Positions 24,516 to 32,661 of a stretch of 45,437 nucleotides of DNA are shown one piece after another (within the stretch, counting starts at the first letter, position 1; the number at the start of each line of letters is the position of its first letter). The notes under the pieces were generated by a model. That model ran no database searches and was not told where the DNA came from. It was given only the letters and a program-made list of their open reading frames with translations. The DNA is from Streptomyces sp. GESEQ-4. GTDB taxonomy: Bacteria; Actinomycetota; Actinomycetes; Streptomycetales; Streptomycetaceae. The stretch is taken from the NCBI RefSeq assembly GCF_017948455.1, contig NZ_JAFFSU010000042.1, forward strand, positions 1-45,437. The letters are read 5' to 3'. Both the position numbers and the translations under genes were made by a program.

Positions 24516-24995
24516 ACCTCGTAGCGCCGGTGAGTCTTCTGTCGCGCGGAATTGCCGCTGCCAGGAGGGGGCCGTACGGCGCGGTGACAGAGGGCGAAGG
24601 CCCCGCACCGGAGCGCGGGCGGCCGGGCGCGGGTTCACCGCAAGAGGCCAGTCTTCTTCCTGCTCCGGCGTCTTCGCGCAGACAGCGCCCGTTCGGCGAG
24701 AGCTTTACACTTTGCCACCGCTGACGTGAGCGAGCCGGGTACGGGACTGCTCGCTCTAGGGCGAATACTGCAACCCTCGAATACCGACAGTCCACCAGTG
24801 CGAGTTCACCTCCACCCGGCTTCTCGATCTGCCGCTTCCCCTGGCGTTTCCCCTCGCCGAGGCGGCAGAACTTGACCGGCTGGCGGCCGAGTCGATGCGC
24901 GTCCTGGAGAAAGTCGTCGACCCTGCCACCCGGCTCGACGACCGGTTCCTCGCCTCGGTCGAGGAGAGGCAGACCGCGCAAGGGTGCTTGACCGA
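24516..24995 (+). pseudogene. gene-poor interval with a probable gene fragment at about 24760-24990
   Basis: No complete gene is seen. An 8-bp inverted repeat GAGCGAGC/GCTCGCTC (24728-24735 with 24749-24756) may be a terminator. From the in-frame stop at 24757-24759 to about 24990 the plus frame has strong coding codon usage and a helical, amphipathic product (TSTRLLDLPLPLAFPLAEAA, ELDRLAAESMRVLEKVVDPA). It has no start codon before its end region and then runs into the convergent flavin reductase gene. It looks like an internal or 3' relic of a lost gene; family not recognised. Confidence 0.35.
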
Positions 24996-25601
24996 TTACA
25001 GGAAGCGTCCTTTATGGAACAGCAGGGGCGCCTCACGGGTCTCGGCGGTGCCCAGGTCGTCCACCCGGCCCACCACGATGAGGTGGTCGCCGCCGGTGTG
25101 GACGGCATGGATGGTGCAGTCGATCCAGGCGAGCGCGCCCGCGAGGCGCGGTGACCCGGACACCGGAGCCGCGTCGTAGGCGACGCCCGCGAACTTGTCC
25201 CCGCCGCTCACCGCGAAGCCGCGGCACAACTCGCCCTGGCCGGCGGCGAGCACGTTCACGCAGAAGGCGCCCGCGCGGGCGATGCGGGGCCAGGTCGTCG
25301 ACGTACGGCCGACCATGAAGGCGACGAGGGGTGGGTCGAGGGAGAGGGAGGAGAAGGACTGGCAGGCGAAGCCGGCGGGGCCGGATTCGCCATCGGTGGC
25401 TGGTGAGGTGACAACGGCCACGCCCGTCGCGAAGTTCCCGAGCACCCGCCGGAACTCGCCCTGGTCGACCGGCGCCCGCTCGTCCTCCCCCACACACCGC
25501 AACTCCGGGCGCGGCAGCGCCTCCACGGGCCGGGCGGGCCCGGACCTGAGATAACGGACGGCTGCTGCGGCCATTCCTGCGTGTCCCATCACGTCATCCA
25601 T
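24996..25601 (-). CDS. flavin reductase, HsaB-like
   Basis: 201 residues. The FMN-binding split-barrel signature of the flavin reductase family is clear: FRRVLGNFATGVAVVTS, GFACQSFSSLSLDPPLVAFMV, WPRIARAGAFCVNVLA and the late GGDHLIVVGRVDDL. Such proteins supply reduced FMN/FAD to two-component monooxygenases, for example HsaB with HsaA in steroid ring degradation. An oxygenase partner is not adjacent; the FMO-like enzyme at 29043 is a one-component type. Several in-frame ATGs exist; 25601 is used. Palindrome C begins six bases upstream of that ATG, placing the gene in the proposed regulon. Confidence 0.9.
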   Translation of the reverse strand: MDDVMGHAGMAAAAVRYLRSGPARPVEALPRPELRCVGEDERAPVDQGEFRRVLGNFATGVAVVTSPATDGESGPAGFACQSFSSLSLDPPLVAFMVGRTSTTWPRIARAGAFCVNVLAAGQGELCRGFAVSGGDKFAGVAYDAAPVSGSPRLAGALAWIDCTIHAVHTGGDHLIVVGRVDDLGTAETREAPLLFHKGRFL

Positions 25602-25606
25602 TGAAG

Positions 25607-25621
25607 CTGACGGGGTGTCAG
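25607..25621. promoter_or_regulatory. operator palindrome C
   Basis: CTGACG-GGG-TGTCAG matches the regulon palindrome with one mismatch in the right half. It lies immediately upstream of the flavin reductase start. No convincing -10 or -35 was identified here. Confidence 0.5.
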
Positions 25622-25689
25622 ATGGGAAGGGGTGGGTGACCTGCGGATCGTAAAGCGCTGACGGGCGCGCGGCAGGGGTCTGGGGGCCT

Positions 25690-26595
25690 TCACCGCCCCC
25701 GATACTCCGGACTCCTGCGTTCCACGAAACTCGCCACCCCCTCCTTCGCGTCGGCCGTCGTCATGTTGATCTCCTGGGCGGCCGCTTCCGCGGCGAACGC
25801 GGTGGTGCGGTCGGTGTCGAGGGAGGCGTTGACGAGCTGCTTGGTCAACGCGATCGCCCGGGTCGGGCCGGTGGCGAGGCGGTCGGCCCACTCGCGGGCT
25901 GTTTTGTCCAGCTCGGCGTCCGGGACGACGCGGTTGACCAGGCCCAGGCGTTCGGCGTCCGCGGCGGGGAGGGAGTCGCCGAAGAACATCAGTTCTTTGG
26001 CGCGGTGGGGGCCGATGAGTCGGGGGAGGAGGTACGCGCCGCCGCCGTCCGGCACGAGTCCACGCCGTACGAACACCTCGATGAACTTGGCGGATTCGGC
26101 GGCCAGTACGAGGTCGCAGGCGAGGGCGAGATGCGCGCCGAGGCCGGCCGCCGTGCCGTTCACGGCGGCGATCACCGGCTTCTCGCAGTCGAGGACGGCG
26201 CTGATCAGCCGCTGAGCGCCCAGCCGGAGGGTGCGGGCGACGTCACCGGCGATCCGCTCCCTGCCGCCCGCCGCCCCGCCCCGCAGGTCGGCGCCGGCGC
26301 AGAAGCCGCGGCCGGTTCCGGTGAGGACGACGGCTCTCACGGCGGGGTCGGCGGAGGCGTCCAAGAGGAGTTGGATCAGGCGTTCTCGCAGGTCAGGGGT
26401 GATGGCGTTGAGGGCCTCGGGGCGGTTGAGGGTGATACGGCGGACGTGATTGTCAGTGGTGTGCCGTATCAATGACTCAGCGGAATTTCCGGCCTCACGG
26501 GGGGAATCGGGGATGTTCACTTCATCAGGCATGTTCAGTTCGTTCGGCGGGTTCTGTTCTTTCGGCGGCGGGTTCAGTTCACTGGGTGGGTTCAT
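25690..26595 (-). CDS. enoyl-CoA hydratase/isomerase family protein (PaaG-like) with Asn-Pro repeat N-terminus
   Basis: 301 residues. The crotonase core (about 42-300) has oxyanion-hole segments GFCAGADL (98-104) and AAGLGAHLALACD (149-161). The two hydratase glutamates are absent: His155 and Phe175 occupy those positions. Asp183 in GLVPDGGG is the residue used by PaaG-type isomerases, so isomerase or other chemistry is more likely than hydration. Residues 1-30 are five Asn-Pro units (NPPSEL, NPPPKEQ, NPPNEL, NMPDEV, NIPDSP) with unusual GAA/AAA-rich codons. The ATG is one base after the upstream stop (TGAGATG), supporting translation of this tail and coupling to the synthetase. Confidence 0.9.
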   Translation of the reverse strand: MNPPSELNPPPKEQNPPNELNMPDEVNIPDSPREAGNSAESLIRHTTDNHVRRITLNRPEALNAITPDLRERLIQLLLDASADPAVRAVVLTGTGRGFCAGADLRGGAAGGRERIAGDVARTLRLGAQRLISAVLDCEKPVIAAVNGTAAGLGAHLALACDLVLAAESAKFIEVFVRRGLVPDGGGAYLLPRLIGPHRAKELMFFGDSLPAADAERLGLVNRVVPDAELDKTAREWADRLATGPTRAIALTKQLVNASLDTDRTTAFAAEAAAQEINMTTADAKEGVASFVERRSPEYRGR

Positions 26596-26596
26596 C

Positions 26597-28822
26597 TCAG
26601 CGGCACACCGCCAACGCGTCCAGCGCCACCGCTCCCTGCCCCCTGGGCAGCACCATCAGCGGATTGATGTCCAGCTCCGCGAGGTCGTCCCCGAGTTCCA
26701 GTGCCATGCGCTGCACCCGCAGGACGACTTCGACGAGCGCGTCGAGGTCGGACGGGGGGCGCCCCCGGACCCCGTCCAGCAGGGCCCGCCCGCGCAGTTC
26801 ACCGAGCATGTCCCGCGCCTGTTCCTCACCGAAGGGCGGCACGCGTACGGCGGCGTCCCGCAGCACCTCGACGAGCACACCGCCGAGCCCAACGGTCACG
26901 GTCGGTCCGAAGAGTTCGTCGTGGGTGACGCCGACGACCATCTCGACGCCCCGCTCGACCATCTGGCACACCAGCACGCCGTCCAGCGAGACGTCCTCGT
27001 AGCGGGCGATGTCGGTCAGTTCGCGGTAGGCGTCGCGGACCTGGCTGGCCGAGGTCAGTCCGATCTTGACGAGGCCCAGCTCGGTCTTGTGGGCGATCTG
27101 CGCGCCGGACGCCTTCATCACCACCGGGTAGCCGACGAGGCCCGCCGCGCGCACGGCCGCCGCCGCGCTGGTGACCAACTGCTCGCGCGGCACCCGGATT
27201 CCGTAGGCGCGAAGCAGTTGTTTCGCCGCGTGTTCGCTCAGCTGCTGTCCTGGGCGCATCAGGGCCTGCGCCTTGCGGAAGGAGGGCGAAGGGGTGCGCG
27301 GTGCCTCGTCGAAGGGGGAGCGGTAGCCGGTGATGAACCGGTGGTGGTCGAGGTGGGCGCGGACCGCGGTGAGGCAGTTGGTGACCGTGCGGAAGGTGGC
27401 CACGCGGGAGGAGCCGAGCAGTACGTCGCGGTAGGCCGGCTCGGTGCCGACCGGCGACCCCCACACCACGCACACCAGCTTGTCGGTCCGCTCGGCCGCG
27501 TCCACCAGGTCCTGTACGAGCCGGTCGCTGAGGGGCGGGAAGGGCCCGGTGACCGGGCAGATCAGCACCCCGACCTCCGGGTCGTCCAGGATCGCGTCGA
27601 TGATCTTCCGCCCGCGCCAGTCCCCGACCGGATGCCCGCCGTTGTCGACCGGGTTGGCCACGCTGAGGTACTCCGGTATCCACTGGTGCAGCTCGGCCTG
27701 CCGGGCCTCAGACAGCTCCGGCAGCCGCAGGCCCGCCTCGCTCGCCAGGTCGGCCACGTGCGCGCCCGTGCCGCCCGAGATCGAATAGACGACGACTCCA
27801 TCGGCGCGGGGCGGACGGGCGCGGGCCAACAGGGCGGCGGTGTCCTGGAGTTCGTCGAGCCCGTCGACCCGGATCACCCCGAACTGCCGCATCGCGGCGT
27901 CCACCACCTCGTCCGCGCCGGTCAGCTTGCCGGTGTGTGAGGCGGCCGTGCGGGCGCCGGTCTCGGTGCGGCCCACCTTGACCGCGACGACCGGCACCCG
28001 GCGCCGGGCGGCCCGGTCGGCGGCGAGCAGAAAGGAGCGGCCGTCCTTCAGCCCCTCGATATAGCAGGCGATGGCACCGACGTCGGGCTGCTCGGCGAAG
28101 TAGGAGATGAAGTCGGCGGTCTCCAGATCGGCCTCGTTGCCGGTGGGCGCCCAGTGGGAGAGCCGGATGCCGAGTTCCTGGAGGGCGAAGACGGGGCGGC
28201 CCTGATGCCCGGACTGGGTGATGAGGGCGATGGACGGACCGTCCAGGTCGTCCCGGAACCGCTCGAAGGCGTTCAGGTTGGTGTTCGGTCCGAGCACTCG
28301 CACACCGGCCCGCTCCACGGCGGCCGTCAGCTGCCCCTGCGCGACGGCGCCCTCGTCCCCCGTCTCCGCGAACCCGGAGGCGAAGACGACGGCGAACTTC
28401 ACCTTGGCCTCGCCCAGTTCCTCGATCACGGGGAGGGGGTCGGCGACCAGCAGTACGGCGAGATCGACCTGCTCGGGCAGGTCCCGGACGGAAGGAAAGC
28501 AGGAGATGCCGAAGACGGAGTCCCGCGTGGGATGCACCGGATACAGCCGGGCCCCGACCCGCTCGGCCCAGGACAACAGCTGCCGGGTGACGCCGGTGTT
28601 GGGCCGGCCCTCCCCGTCCGAAGCGCCGATCACGGCGACGGACTCGGGCCGGAAGAACCGGTCCAGATCGGGGACGCCCGCATACAGCGGACGCCCGCTG
28701 ACGTCGTAGTCGTCCACGTCGGCCGGGCGGCCGTGGACGGCGGGTGCGGGCTGGTCGCCGCAGGCGACGACCCGGCCCCGGCGGGAGTCGGTGGTAAGGG
28801 TGCCGTGGGTTGATCCAAGCAT
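26597..28822 (-). CDS. acyl-CoA synthetase, ADP (NDP)-forming, fused alpha-beta
   Basis: 741 residues. Order: CoA-binding Rossmann domain (about 55-150, PESVAVIGASDGEGRPNTG), succinyl-CoA-ligase-like domains (about 180-480, with ALITQSGHQGRP and the catalytic-histidine motif ASHTGKLTG), then an ATP-grasp domain (about 515-735, GYPVVMKASGAQIAHKTELGLVKIG and LAELDINPLMVLP). It makes an acyl-CoA from acid, ATP and CoA through a phosphohistidine, releasing ADP. Acceptor acid unknown. The operon includes the downstream crotonase. Two operator palindromes (28855-28893) flank its -10, so it is probably repressed by the shared TetR. Confidence 0.92.
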   Translation of the reverse strand: MLGSTHGTLTTDSRRGRVVACGDQPAPAVHGRPADVDDYDVSGRPLYAGVPDLDRFFRPESVAVIGASDGEGRPNTGVTRQLLSWAERVGARLYPVHPTRDSVFGISCFPSVRDLPEQVDLAVLLVADPLPVIEELGEAKVKFAVVFASGFAETGDEGAVAQGQLTAAVERAGVRVLGPNTNLNAFERFRDDLDGPSIALITQSGHQGRPVFALQELGIRLSHWAPTGNEADLETADFISYFAEQPDVGAIACYIEGLKDGRSFLLAADRAARRRVPVVAVKVGRTETGARTAASHTGKLTGADEVVDAAMRQFGVIRVDGLDELQDTAALLARARPPRADGVVVYSISGGTGAHVADLASEAGLRLPELSEARQAELHQWIPEYLSVANPVDNGGHPVGDWRGRKIIDAILDDPEVGVLICPVTGPFPPLSDRLVQDLVDAAERTDKLVCVVWGSPVGTEPAYRDVLLGSSRVATFRTVTNCLTAVRAHLDHHRFITGYRSPFDEAPRTPSPSFRKAQALMRPGQQLSEHAAKQLLRAYGIRVPREQLVTSAAAAVRAAGLVGYPVVMKASGAQIAHKTELGLVKIGLTSASQVRDAYRELTDIARYEDVSLDGVLVCQMVERGVEMVVGVTHDELFGPTVTVGLGGVLVEVLRDAAVRVPPFGEEQARDMLGELRGRALLDGVRGRPPSDLDALVEVVLRVQRMALELGDDLAELDINPLMVLPRGQGAVALDALAVCR

Positions 28823-28854
28823 CGGTCGCCCCGCTCCTGTGTGACAGCAATTAA

Positions 28855-28893
28855 CTGACGCAGTGTCAGATTACTGAACTGACGCTGCGTCAG
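28855..28893 (-). promoter_or_regulatory. double operator D1/D2 around a -10 box
   Basis: D1 CTGACG-CAG-TGTCAG (28855-28869) and D2 CTGACG-CTG-CGTCAG (28879-28893) are 24 bp apart centre to centre. On the minus strand a TAATCT -10 (28868-28873) lies between them, so D2 occupies the spacer and D1 the initiation region of the synthetase promoter. Confidence 0.65.
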
Positions 28894-29000
28894 GAAGTCG
28901 TTGAACCGGGGAGGTACTGCGGAGGCGGCTGTATGGGGGGTGGCTGGGGCTACGGTCACAGTGCTGCGGCGGTGACTGTCGTCGCCTGCGGCGGCCCGCC

Positions 29001-29046
29001 CGTCACGAGTGCGTCCCCGGCGTCACAAGTGCGTCCCCGGCGTCAG
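29001..29046. repeat. 20-base tandem repeat reaching into a stop codon
   Basis: Two copies of CGTCACRAGTGCGTCCCCGG (29001-29020 and 29021-29040, one mismatch) plus the first six bases of a third. The partial copy contains the stop codon of the FMO-like gene (29043-29045). It looks like a slippage or recombination duplication just outside a gene. Confidence 0.75.
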
Positions 29047-30254
29047 ACCGGCAGCCGTGACACCGAACCCGCCTCGTTCTTCGCGATGGCCTTCGCGATC
29101 TTCTCGGCGTCGATGGCCAGTTCGCGGAGCATGCCGCTGATGGGGTTGGTGAAGCCGGTGAAGTACAGGCCGGGGGCGTGCTGGGGGGTGCGGACGCCGT
29201 GGACGAGCGGTTTGCCGCGGGTGTCGAGGACGTCGAGGTGGCCGACGAGGCCGTCGAGTGCTCGGGCGTAACCGGTGGCGGCGATCACGGCGTCCGGGCC
29301 GACGCGGTCGCCGTCGGCGAGGACGACCTTGCCGTCTTCGAAGCCGTCGACGGCGGCCACCACCTCGACGGTGCCGTTGCGTACGGCGTCGATGAGGCCG
29401 ACGTCCTGCACCGGGATCGACCCCTCGTTGACCCGGCTGTAGAGGCCGGTGTCGGGACGGTGCAGGCCGTGTTCCGAGAGGTCCGGCACGCTGATCTTGG
29501 CCAGCGGACGGGCGAGCCGGTCGACGAGGCCGACCGGGAGGCGGCGGCACAGTACGCCGGTGTACTGGGCGGCCCAGCCCGCGGTCGACCGGCGCACGAT
29601 GTGCGGGGCGGTGCGGACGGACAGCCGTACGCGGGAGGCGCCGCCCTCGACGAGGTCGACGGCGATCTCGGCGCCGGTGTTGCCGACGCCGACGACGAGG
29701 ACGTCACGGCCGGCGTAGGGCTCGGCGCTGCGGTAGTCGGCGGCGTGGAGGAGGGCCCCGGTGTAGGAGTCGCGGCCGGGCCAGTCGGGGAGGTGGGGTG
29801 TGTGGTTGTAGCCGGTGGCGACGATGACCGCGGCGCCGGTGAGTTCGCGGCCGCCGGTGGCGTGCAGCAGCCAGCCGGAGCCGTCGGGCGCGCGGTCGAC
29901 GCGGGAGACCTCGACGCTGGTGACGATCTCCAGCTCGTGGTGCTCGGCGTACTTCTCCAGGTACCGGACCACGTTGTCGCGGGACACCCAGCGCCCGAAG
30001 CGGCGCGGCATCGGCAGACCGGGCAGGCCCGAGAGGCGGCGGGTGGTGTGCAGGTGCAGCCGGTCGTAGTGGCGCCGCCAGGACGCGCCCACCCGGTCGG
30101 ACTTCTCCAGGACGACGGCGCGTATGCCGCGGGCGCGCAGGGCGTACGCGGCGGCGAGTCCGCCGGGACCGCCGCCGATGATGTACACCGGGCGGTCTGT
30201 GGGGCTCTGCGCCGCTTGGTTCGCGGGAGATGCGGACGCTGTGGAGTCGGCCAT
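29043..30254 (-). CDS. FMO-like flavin monooxygenase (class B)
   Basis: 403 residues from ATG 30254. FAD-binding GGGPGG is at 27-32 (VYIIGGGPGGLAAAYALRARG), followed by GASWRRHYDRLHLHTTRR, the FMO/BVMO-type fingerprint YTGALLHAADYRS, NADPH-binding VLVVGVGNTGAEIAVDLVEGG and ATGY near the C-terminus. The enzyme would use NADPH and O2 to hydroxylate or insert oxygen. The fingerprint resembles FMO/YUCCA-type enzymes more than classical Baeyer-Villiger monooxygenases. It lies between regulon genes but has no copy of the operator, so membership in the regulon is uncertain. Confidence 0.9.
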   Translation of the reverse strand: MADSTASASPANQAAQSPTDRPVYIIGGGPGGLAAAYALRARGIRAVVLEKSDRVGASWRRHYDRLHLHTTRRLSGLPGLPMPRRFGRWVSRDNVVRYLEKYAEHHELEIVTSVEVSRVDRAPDGSGWLLHATGGRELTGAAVIVATGYNHTPHLPDWPGRDSYTGALLHAADYRSAEPYAGRDVLVVGVGNTGAEIAVDLVEGGASRVRLSVRTAPHIVRRSTAGWAAQYTGVLCRRLPVGLVDRLARPLAKISVPDLSEHGLHRPDTGLYSRVNEGSIPVQDVGLIDAVRNGTVEVVAAVDGFEDGKVVLADGDRVGPDAVIAATGYARALDGLVGHLDVLDTRGKPLVHGVRTPQHAPGLYFTGFTNPISGMLRELAIDAEKIAKAIAKNEAGSVSRLPV

Positions 30255-30553
30255 GAGCGCGAGCGTAATCACGTGGCCGATTGATGGGTCTCGGTCAAGA
30301 CCGGAATTGGTTGCGGATTGATCACGCATGTAGGAGGTGTGAGTGGGACCGGTGGCGTAGGGCGACTGATTGTGGGGGCTTTCAGGGGCCGGTAGATACG
30401 CCGCGACGCCGGGCCCGGGCTGCGCGAAAGGGCTCGGCGTCGCGGTTGGGCGGCGCACGCTTTTATGACGGGAAACGACGCCGCGTTCGTGAGGGAGGGC
30501 CGGACGGGCCGGGCCTCCGGGCTTACTTCATGGTCCGGTTCTCGTGCCCCCGG

Positions 30554-30736
30554 CTTCATGGCCCGGTTCTTGTACCCGGCGACCTTGGCTATCCAGGTGA
30601 TGAAGCCGCCGGGGTCGGTGCTGGCGCCGTGTCCCTCGTCCCAGTGGTGCAGGTGGTTGACGTCGTCGCCGAGGTTGTCCGCGGCGGCGGCGATGTTGGC
30701 GGATGCCGGCATCGAATTCGAGGCGGGCTCGCAGAT
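30554..30736 (-). pseudogene. remnant of a secreted esterase/tannase-like hydrolase C-terminus
   Basis: Within the 584-base gap between the FMO gene (30254) and the DUF35 gene (30839), a minus frame encodes DNLGDDVNHLHHWDEGHGA then STDPGGFITWIAKVAGYKNR. This looks like the final His-bearing strand-helix of an alpha/beta-hydrolase of the subtype B tannase/feruloyl-esterase kind. An in-frame stop (30737-30739) cuts it off upstream and no catalytic serine domain precedes it, so only the 3' end of a gene survives. The rest of the gap holds the DUF35 promoter and nothing else recognisable. Confidence 0.45.
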
Positions 30737-30768
30737 TCACGGCGGTTCGACAGGCCCCCGACAGCCTC

Positions 30769-30811
30769 TTGCGCGACCGCGTCGGGCGCTGCTGAACTGA
30801 CGTACCGTCAG
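30769..30811 (+). promoter_or_regulatory. promoter plus operator palindrome E
   Basis: TTGCGC (30769-30774), 18 bases, TGAACT (30793-30798) is a plausible promoter. The perfect palindrome CTGACG-TAC-CGTCAG (30797-30811) overlaps the end of the -10 and ends 27 bases before the DUF35 start. Confidence 0.6.
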
Positions 30812-30838
30812 ATTCTGTAGCCGTCACGGGGAGTGCGC

Positions 30839-31216
30839 ATGGACGTCCCGGAGATCGACGCGTTCACGAGGACGTACTGGGACGCGGCCGCGGAGGGCCG
30901 TCTGCTGATCCGTCGCTGCGGGGCGTGCGGCCGGGCCCATCACTACCCCCGCGAGTTCTGCCCGCACTGCTGGAGCGAGGACGTCACCTGGGAACCCGCG
31001 ACCGGCCGCGCCACCCTCTACACCTGGTCCGTCGTCCACCGCAACGACCTGCCACCCTTCGGCGAGCGCACCCCGTACGTCGCCGCGGTCGTCGACCTCG
31101 CGGAGGGGCCCCGGATGATGACGGAGGTCGTGGGGGGCGGGGAACTGCGGGTGGGGATGGAGCTGGAGGTGGGGTTCCGGGAGGGGGTGCCGGTGTTCCG
31201 GGCTCTCGGGGTGTAG
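30839..31216 (+). CDS. OB-fold/zinc-ribbon acyl-CoA-associated protein (DUF35)
   Basis: 125 residues from ATG 30839; GGGGAG five bases upstream decides it over the GTG at 30833. A rubredoxin-like zinc knuckle has Cys27, Cys30, Cys41 and Cys44 (CGACGRAHHYPREFCPHC), followed by an OB-fold (GRATLYTWSVVHRND). DUF35 proteins bind acyl-CoA and pair with thiolase-fold or MaoC-fold proteins; ChsH2 and the partner of Ltp2 in steroid side-chain cleavage are known cases. Here it stands alone with its own operator. The thiolase-fold gene at 34772-35944, separated by a TA pair and a transposon, is the likely partner. Confidence 0.88.
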   Translation: MDVPEIDAFTRTYWDAAAEGRLLIRRCGACGRAHHYPREFCPHCWSEDVTWEPATGRATLYTWSVVHRNDLPPFGERTPYVAAVVDLAEGPRMMTEVVGGGELRVGMELEVGFREGVPVFRALGV

Positions 31217-31249
31217 CACGATGAGACACGCCGGGCTACACTCGTGCTC

Positions 31250-31531
31250 ATGAAGACCATCACGCAGCGCGAGTTCCGCAACAACTCCGCCGCCGTCATG
31301 GACGCGGTCGAGGCGGGGGAGACGTACCACATCACGCGCAATGGCATAGAGGTCGCTGAATTGCGCCCACTGGCGCGGCGGCGCAGGCTGAGCGCCGAAG
31401 AACTCGTTGCCCGACACCGGCGACTGCCGCGGGTGGACTATGCACAGATGCGTGCGGAGGCGGACGAGTTCTTCGGCGGCGAGGAACGGCTGGGCGACGA
31501 TGACGATCCGTGGGAGCGTCGGCGTGGCTGA
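31250..31531 (+). CDS. Phd/YefM-family antitoxin
   Basis: 93 residues. The N-terminal MKTITQREFRNNSAAVMDAVEAGETYHITRNGIEVAELRPL is the standard Phd/YefM DNA-binding fold; the acidic C-terminal half (AEADEFFGGEE, DDDDPWERR) would neutralise the toxin. ATG 31250 is taken; GTG 31244 is an alternative. TACACT at 31237-31242 could be a -10 seven bases before the ATG, giving a leaderless mRNA, although no good -35 is visible. It overlaps the toxin gene by eight bases, so they form one operon and the antitoxin-toxin complex should repress it. Confidence 0.88.
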   Translation: MKTITQREFRNNSAAVMDAVEAGETYHITRNGIEVAELRPLARRRRLSAEELVARHRRLPRVDYAQMRAEADEFFGGEERLGDDDDPWERRRG

Positions 31532-31928
31532 CCGTCACCCCAAGGGAGTTCTCGACACCTGCACGTACATCGATCTCGACCTGCTCGCCCCAGAGTCGCT
31601 GCCCGCCGTGCCGGAACTCACCGCCGTGACACTTGCCGAACTGCAGCAGGGCGTGGCCATGGCCAAGGACCCTGCCGCGAGAGCCGCTCGGATGGAGAAG
31701 CTCGGCGCAGCTGTCGCCGACTTCGACCCATTGCCTTTCGACGGTGACGCCGCAGCGAGGTACGGCACGTTGGTTGCACTAACCATCTCGGCCAACCGGG
31801 ATCCTCGCCCGCGTCCTCTGGACTTGATGATTGCCGCAATCGCCTCAGTGAGGGGGCTGCCGCTCTACACGCGGAACGCGGAAGACTTCAAAGGGCTGGA
31901 GGACGCGGTGGTCATCGTCGCAATCTGA
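31524..31928 (+). CDS. PIN-domain (VapC-like) toxin
   Basis: 134 residues from GTG 31524, inside the end of the antitoxin gene. PIN-domain acidic residues are present: Asp in VLDTCTYIDLDLL, Glu in LAELQQGVAMA, Asp in RPLDLMIAAIA and Asp in YTRNAEDFKGL. Such proteins are Mg-dependent ribonucleases that cut tRNA or rRNA. The Phd-type antitoxin with a PIN toxin is a common mixed pairing. A 173-residue version starting at 31407 is only an out-of-frame extension through the antitoxin. Confidence 0.88.
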   Translation: MADRHPKGVLDTCTYIDLDLLAPESLPAVPELTAVTLAELQQGVAMAKDPAARAARMEKLGAAVADFDPLPFDGDAAARYGTLVALTISANRDPRPRPLDLMIAAIASVRGLPLYTRNAEDFKGLEDAVVIVAI

Positions 31929-31950
31929 TCGCCGCGCTTCGCCTGGGAGT

Positions 31951-32616
31951 TCATGGCCACAGCAACTCGGTGATCCAGCCCTCCTCCGCCCGCCGGTAGT
32001 TCAGCCGCACATGCCGTCGTTCCGCGTCCCCCTGGAAGAACTCCACCGTGTCCGGCTGGAGGTGGTACAGCGTCCAGGACGGGACCGGTGTGTCCGGGGC
32101 GCGCTGGGCGCGTTCCCAGGCCGCTGCCGATTCCGTCGCCAACTCCTCCAAGGAGCCGAGGACTTCGCTCTGGTGGCCGGTGAGGGCGGCGGCGAGGGCG
32201 CCGGTGGAGCGGGCGTGGAGGTCGGACTGGGCTTCCTGGGAGGGGGCGGTGGTGACGGGGCCGCGGATGCGGATCTGGCGGGCGAGGGTCGGCCAGTAGA
32301 AGCCGAGGGCCGCGTACGGGCGGGCCGCGAGGTGGCGGCCCTTTGCGCTGTGGTCGTGCGTGGCGAAGGACCAGCCGTCCTCGTCGGCGCCGTGCAGCAT
32401 GACCGTCCGTACGTCCGGCAGGCCCTCCTCGTCCGATGTCGCCAGCGACATGGTGTGCGGCTCGGGCTGGCCTGCCGTCACCGCCTCCGCGAACCAGGTG
32501 GTGAAGAGCGGGAGGGGGGAGGCGGGTGCGGTGGCCGGGTCGAAGGGGCGGAGTTCGGTGACTCCCGCCTCCCAGACGCGGGACGACCGCAGTAGACGTA
32601 CAAACTCGGAGTCCAT
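31951..32616 (-). CDS. pdxH: pyridoxamine 5'-phosphate oxidase family protein (PdxH-like)
   Basis: 221 residues. FMN-binding split-barrel with PdxH-style motifs: MSLATSDEEGLPDVRTVML, GWSFATHDHSAKGRHLAARPYAALGFYW, LARQIRIRGPV, and the C-terminal WTLYHLQPDTVEFFQGDAERRHVRLNYRR. Canonical PdxH oxidises pyridoxine/pyridoxamine phosphate to PLP with FMN. Several substitutions (for example MLHG for VLLK) suggest a divergent paralogue, so another flavin oxidase of this fold (PhzG-like) is possible. Single gene, minus strand, just downstream of the convergent TA pair. Confidence 0.8.
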   Translation of the reverse strand: MDSEFVRLLRSSRVWEAGVTELRPFDPATAPASPLPLFTTWFAEAVTAGQPEPHTMSLATSDEEGLPDVRTVMLHGADEDGWSFATHDHSAKGRHLAARPYAALGFYWPTLARQIRIRGPVTTAPSQEAQSDLHARSTGALAAALTGHQSEVLGSLEELATESAAAWERAQRAPDTPVPSWTLYHLQPDTVEFFQGDAERRHVRLNYRRAEEGWITELLWP

Positions 32617-32661
32617 GCCTCCGATTCTCCGCCCGGCCCCTCTGTCCCGCCCCCGTGACCG

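Noticed and set aside
29178..30284. 368-codon plus-strand frame opposite the FMO-like gene
   Set aside because: Its product is a Val/Gly/Asp-rich low-complexity string, whereas the minus frame carries FAD and NADPH motifs.
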